Positions 24,777 through 25,218 of a stretch of 25,218 bases of DNA are shown in pieces. The notes beneath the pieces were generated by a model. The model worked only from the letters and a program-made list of their open reading frames with translations. It was not told the origin of the DNA and did no database searches. The stretch covers positions 1 through 25,218 of the forward strand of contig JBHHWH010000030.1 in NCBI GenBank assembly GCA_046756405.1, given 5' to 3'. The translations under genes and the position numbers were made by a program. The DNA comes from JBHHWH01 sp046756405 (GTDB taxonomy: Bacteria > Actinomycetota > Acidimicrobiia > Spongiisociales > ZC4RG35). Position 1 is the stretch's first letter, and every line of letters starts with the position of its first letter.

Positions 24777-25218
24777 CCGCCATCCGGGGGGCAATCAGGC
24801 GGATCCCGGTCTTTCCTGTGCTCGCCATCGCCGGGGCTTCCCTGGTCATCTTCGTAGTTCTCAACCCGTGGCTGATTCTCTCGCCGACCACCCCCACAGG
24901 AGGCGACACGGGAGCCCACGTGTTCGGTCCCGCCTACTTGAGGGATGTTCTGCTGCCGCGGGGAAGGATCCTCGGATGGTCCAACGCCTGGTTCGCCGGC
25001 TTCCCCGCGTTCTATTTCTACTTTCCCCTTCCCTCCCTGGTGATCGTGGCGCTTGACGCAGCGATCCCCTACGGGGTGGCCTTCAAGCTGGTCACGGTCA
25101 TGGGCCTGCTCGCTCTGCCTCCGTCGGCTTATTTCCTTTCCCGGTCGCTCCGGCTCGGACCACACGTCTCGGTGGTGGCTTCGGGTGCGGCAGTCATCTT
25201 CGCCTTCTATGAGAGCTA
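24773..25218 (+). CDS. Multi-pass membrane protein, GT-C-like, 3' end cut off by window edge
   Basis: Only the first 148 codons are present, from GTG 24773, which overlaps the zinc-ribbon stop. TM1 lies at about 14-37. The first outside loop has PTGGDTGAHVFGPAYLRDVLLP (41-62 region; Asp45, His49), then GWSNAWFAGFPAFYFYFPLP, then TM segments at about 88-101, 105-121 and 130-147. A conserved Asp and His in the first extracytoplasmic loop, then a W/P/aromatic-rich stretch, is the pattern of GT-C polyprenyl-phosphate-sugar transferases and of PF10131-type membrane proteins. This fits the GT2 gene upstream. The substrate cannot be told. Confidence 0.68.
   Translation, partial: MTAIRGAIRRIPVFPVLAIAGASLVIFVVLNPWLILSPTTPTGGDTGAHVFGPAYLRDVLLPRGRILGWSNAWFAGFPAFYFYFPLPSLVIVALDAAIPYGVAFKLVTVMGLLALPPSAYFLSRSLRLGPHVSVVASGAAVIFAFYES

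Overview
The window is very GC-rich and densely coded on both strands. It reads as a chromosomal segment of a high-GC actinobacterium. The gene set fits a free-living member of Actinobacteriota: a PASTA-bearing class A penicillin-binding protein, an LpdA-type flavoprotein, F420 biosynthesis genes, DUF222, DUF3499 and DUF5719. An Acidimicrobiia-like lineage is my guess, made from gene content alone. No rRNA, tRNA, CRISPR array, integrase or transposase was seen, and no stretch over about 300 bases lacks a gene or gene remnant.

Layout. (1) 1-2585 (-): 3'-truncated class A penicillin-binding protein. (2) 2663-5606 (+): methylmalonyl-CoA mutase large subunit, then an LpdA-like flavoprotein. (3) 5607-8988 (+): an accessory-looking block with an orphan sensor histidine kinase, a DUF3179 membrane protein and a frameshifted DUF222 remnant. 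The kinase gene lies between two copies of a 33-bp sequence that is the 3' end of the LpdA gene. (4) 8981-12258 (-): propionyl-CoA-type carboxylase, beta then alpha/biotin subunit, with overlapping ends. It is divergent from birA (12302-12964, +), whose product should biotinylate the alpha subunit. (5) 12961-13698 (-): a dienelactone-hydrolase-like protein with Asp in place of the nucleophile. (6) 13804-16376 (+): an LCP cell-wall ligase and UDP-glucose 6-dehydrogenase. (7) 16386-17873 (-): an unrecognised membrane-anchored surface protein. (8) 17982-19585 (-): cofD-cofE for F420. (9) 19625-25218 (+): a tightly packed run with a large GT2/multi-TM glycosyltransferase, a DUF5719 protein, a thioredoxin-like protein, DUF3499, a DUF6788-like Cys protein, a zinc ribbon, and a GT-C-like membrane protein running off the edge.

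How they fit together. Carboxylase, biotin ligase and mutase together give propionyl-CoA to methylmalonyl-CoA to succinyl-CoA, but the B12-binding mutase subunit and the epimerase are not here. The penicillin-binding protein, LCP protein, UDP-glucose dehydrogenase and the right-hand glycosyltransferase run point to envelope glycan assembly. The items most worth following are the att-like 33-bp repeat pair, the Asp-nucleophile hydrolase, and the run of small cysteine-rich proteins inside the glycosyltransferase operon.
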